Assembly (NCBI RefSeq): GCF_900110735.1
Contig: NZ_FOET01000007.1
Coordinates: 62,001 to 126,000 of the forward strand
Source: Streptomyces radiopugnans
Lineage (GTDB): Bacteria > Actinomycetota > Actinomycetes > Streptomycetales > Streptomycetaceae
Reading direction: 5' to 3'
Length of the DNA: 64,000 bases
Position numbers and translations under genes: made by a program
Shown: positions 63,432 to 64,000 of the stretch, piece after piece
How positions within the stretch are numbered: the stretch's first letter is position 1
How the letters are laid out: each line of letters begins with the position of its first letter
The notes under the pieces: model-generated
What the model was told of the DNA's origin: nothing
Seen by the model: only the letters and a program-made list of their open reading frames with translations
Database searches by the model: none

Positions 63432-64000
63432 GCTGCGGCCACCGCGACGGCCGCTCCTGCGGCTGTTCCCGCGACCGCGCATCCGGCGGAGGTGGGCGCC
63501 ACGACGAGCGCCGCGCGCCGCGGGCCCCCCACAACCCGCCGGGCCGCACCGCGCTCGACCACCGGGTGGGCGAGTACGGCTCCTTCCTGGCCGCGATGCT
63601 CGACCGGCTGGCCTCGCCCGCCTACCCGGCCCTGCGCCGGCTGACCGTCCGCACCCCCGACGACCCGGCGATCGCGCTGCTGGACGCCTGGGCGGTCCTG
63701 GGCGACCTGCTGACCTTCCACTCCGAGCGGATCGCCGACGAGGGCTACCTGCGCACCGCCGACGACCACCGCTCGCTGGTACGGCTGGGCCGGCTGGTCG
63801 GGTACCGGCCGCGCCCCGGGATCGCCGCCGACACCCACCTGGCGTACACGGTGGACCGGGACCCGCGCAGCCGCGAGGACGTCCCCGTGCTGATCCCGCG
63901 CGGCTCGCGCAGCCACAGCGTGCCCGCCTCCTCCCGCGAGGAGGCGCAGACGTTCGAGACGACCGAGGACCTGACGGCCCGCTGGTCGTGGAACGACCTG
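63428..64000 (+). CDS. Second baseplate wedge protein (Pvc12 role), cut by window end
   Basis: The first 191 residues of a further baseplate protein: a Cys-rich start (MSCGHRDGRSCGCSRDRASG) that could bind zinc, then DHRVGEYGSFLAAMLDRLAS, DPAIALLDAWAVLGDLLTFH, SERIADEGYLRTADDHRSLV and LIPRGSRSHSVPAS, a pattern shared with baseplate J-like proteins. It overlaps the previous stop (ATGA) and continues past 64000. Confidence 0.85.
   Translation, partial: MSCGHRDGRSCGCSRDRASGGGGRHDERRAPRAPHNPPGRTALDHRVGEYGSFLAAMLDRLASPAYPALRRLTVRTPDDPAIALLDAWAVLGDLLTFHSERIADEGYLRTADDHRSLVRLGRLVGYRPRPGIAADTHLAYTVDRDPRSREDVPVLIPRGSRSHSVPASSREEAQTFETTEDLTARWSWNDL

Noticed and set aside
42064..64000. Possibility that the operon is a prophage tail region
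   Set aside because: There are no capsid, portal, terminase, lysis or integrase genes. The eCIS-core protein, Pvc15-like ATPase and Pvc16-like cap are CIS hallmarks.

Overview
The window is about 70% G+C with strong third-position G/C bias. It carries secreted Streptomyces-type enzymes (a streptogrisin-like protease, a Tat-signal cholesterol oxidase), a LitR-controlled isorenieratene-type carotenoid cluster and a Streptomyces-type contractile injection system (CIS). Everything fits a Streptomyces chromosome; the species cannot be named from the sequence.

Layout. 1–20.7 kb is mixed accessory/core DNA: a dienelactone-hydrolase-like protein without its nucleophile, a frameshifted Tn3 transposase remnant, PPK2, CapA-like protein, a secreted esterase, a membrane-tethered PstS-like protein, an AraC regulator, an HTH-STAND-WD40 protein with 14 propeller blades, an alpha-amylase C-terminal remnant, a secreted endonuclease I, VanZ, a flavohemoprotein and a PAS/PAS/GAF/SpoIIE phosphatase. 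A decayed SpoIIE-phosphatase/STAS gene pair follows. 20.7–30.7 kb is the carotenoid locus: crtE-crtI-crtB-Rieske gene (minus), crtT (plus), crtY-crtU (minus), and the B12-type photoreceptor/repressor litR divergent from crtE. The crtE–litR gap holds CarH-like 11-bp direct repeats and a strong palindrome. 30.9–41.5 kb holds an alcohol dehydrogenase, two methyltransferases, the protease, a deaminase, cobinamide amidohydrolase CbiZ, an OsmC peroxiredoxin, a redox pair under a cupin-XRE regulator, and the cholesterol oxidase.

42.06 kb to the window end is one long co-directional CIS operon with mostly overlapping genes: sheath, tube, zinc-ribbon protein, Pro/Arg-rich protein, Pvc16-like cap protein, Pvc15-like AAA ATPase, a small protein, a 2206-residue eCIS-core (DUF4157) protein, a HEAT-like protein, Pvc7-like tube/baseplate protein, LysM protein, split gp27-like and gp5-like spike proteins, PAAR-like tip, gp25-like protein, a large baseplate-J protein and a second baseplate protein cut by the window end. 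There is one sheath gene, unlike the three of Photorhabdus PVC/Afp.

The most noteworthy system is the 2206-residue protein plus its downstream partner. The protein has a conserved loader domain, a long disordered region, a long amphipathic/hydrophobic region and a C-terminal ~430-residue domain. That last domain and the next gene (HEAT-like, resembling polymorphic-toxin immunity proteins) are visibly poorer in G+C (counted 47–50% in two 60-base lines against 70% in a neighbouring structural gene). They are stitched into the operon by overlapping start/stop codons. This looks like an exchangeable effector/immunity cassette inside a CIS structural operon; toxicity and immunity are inferences.
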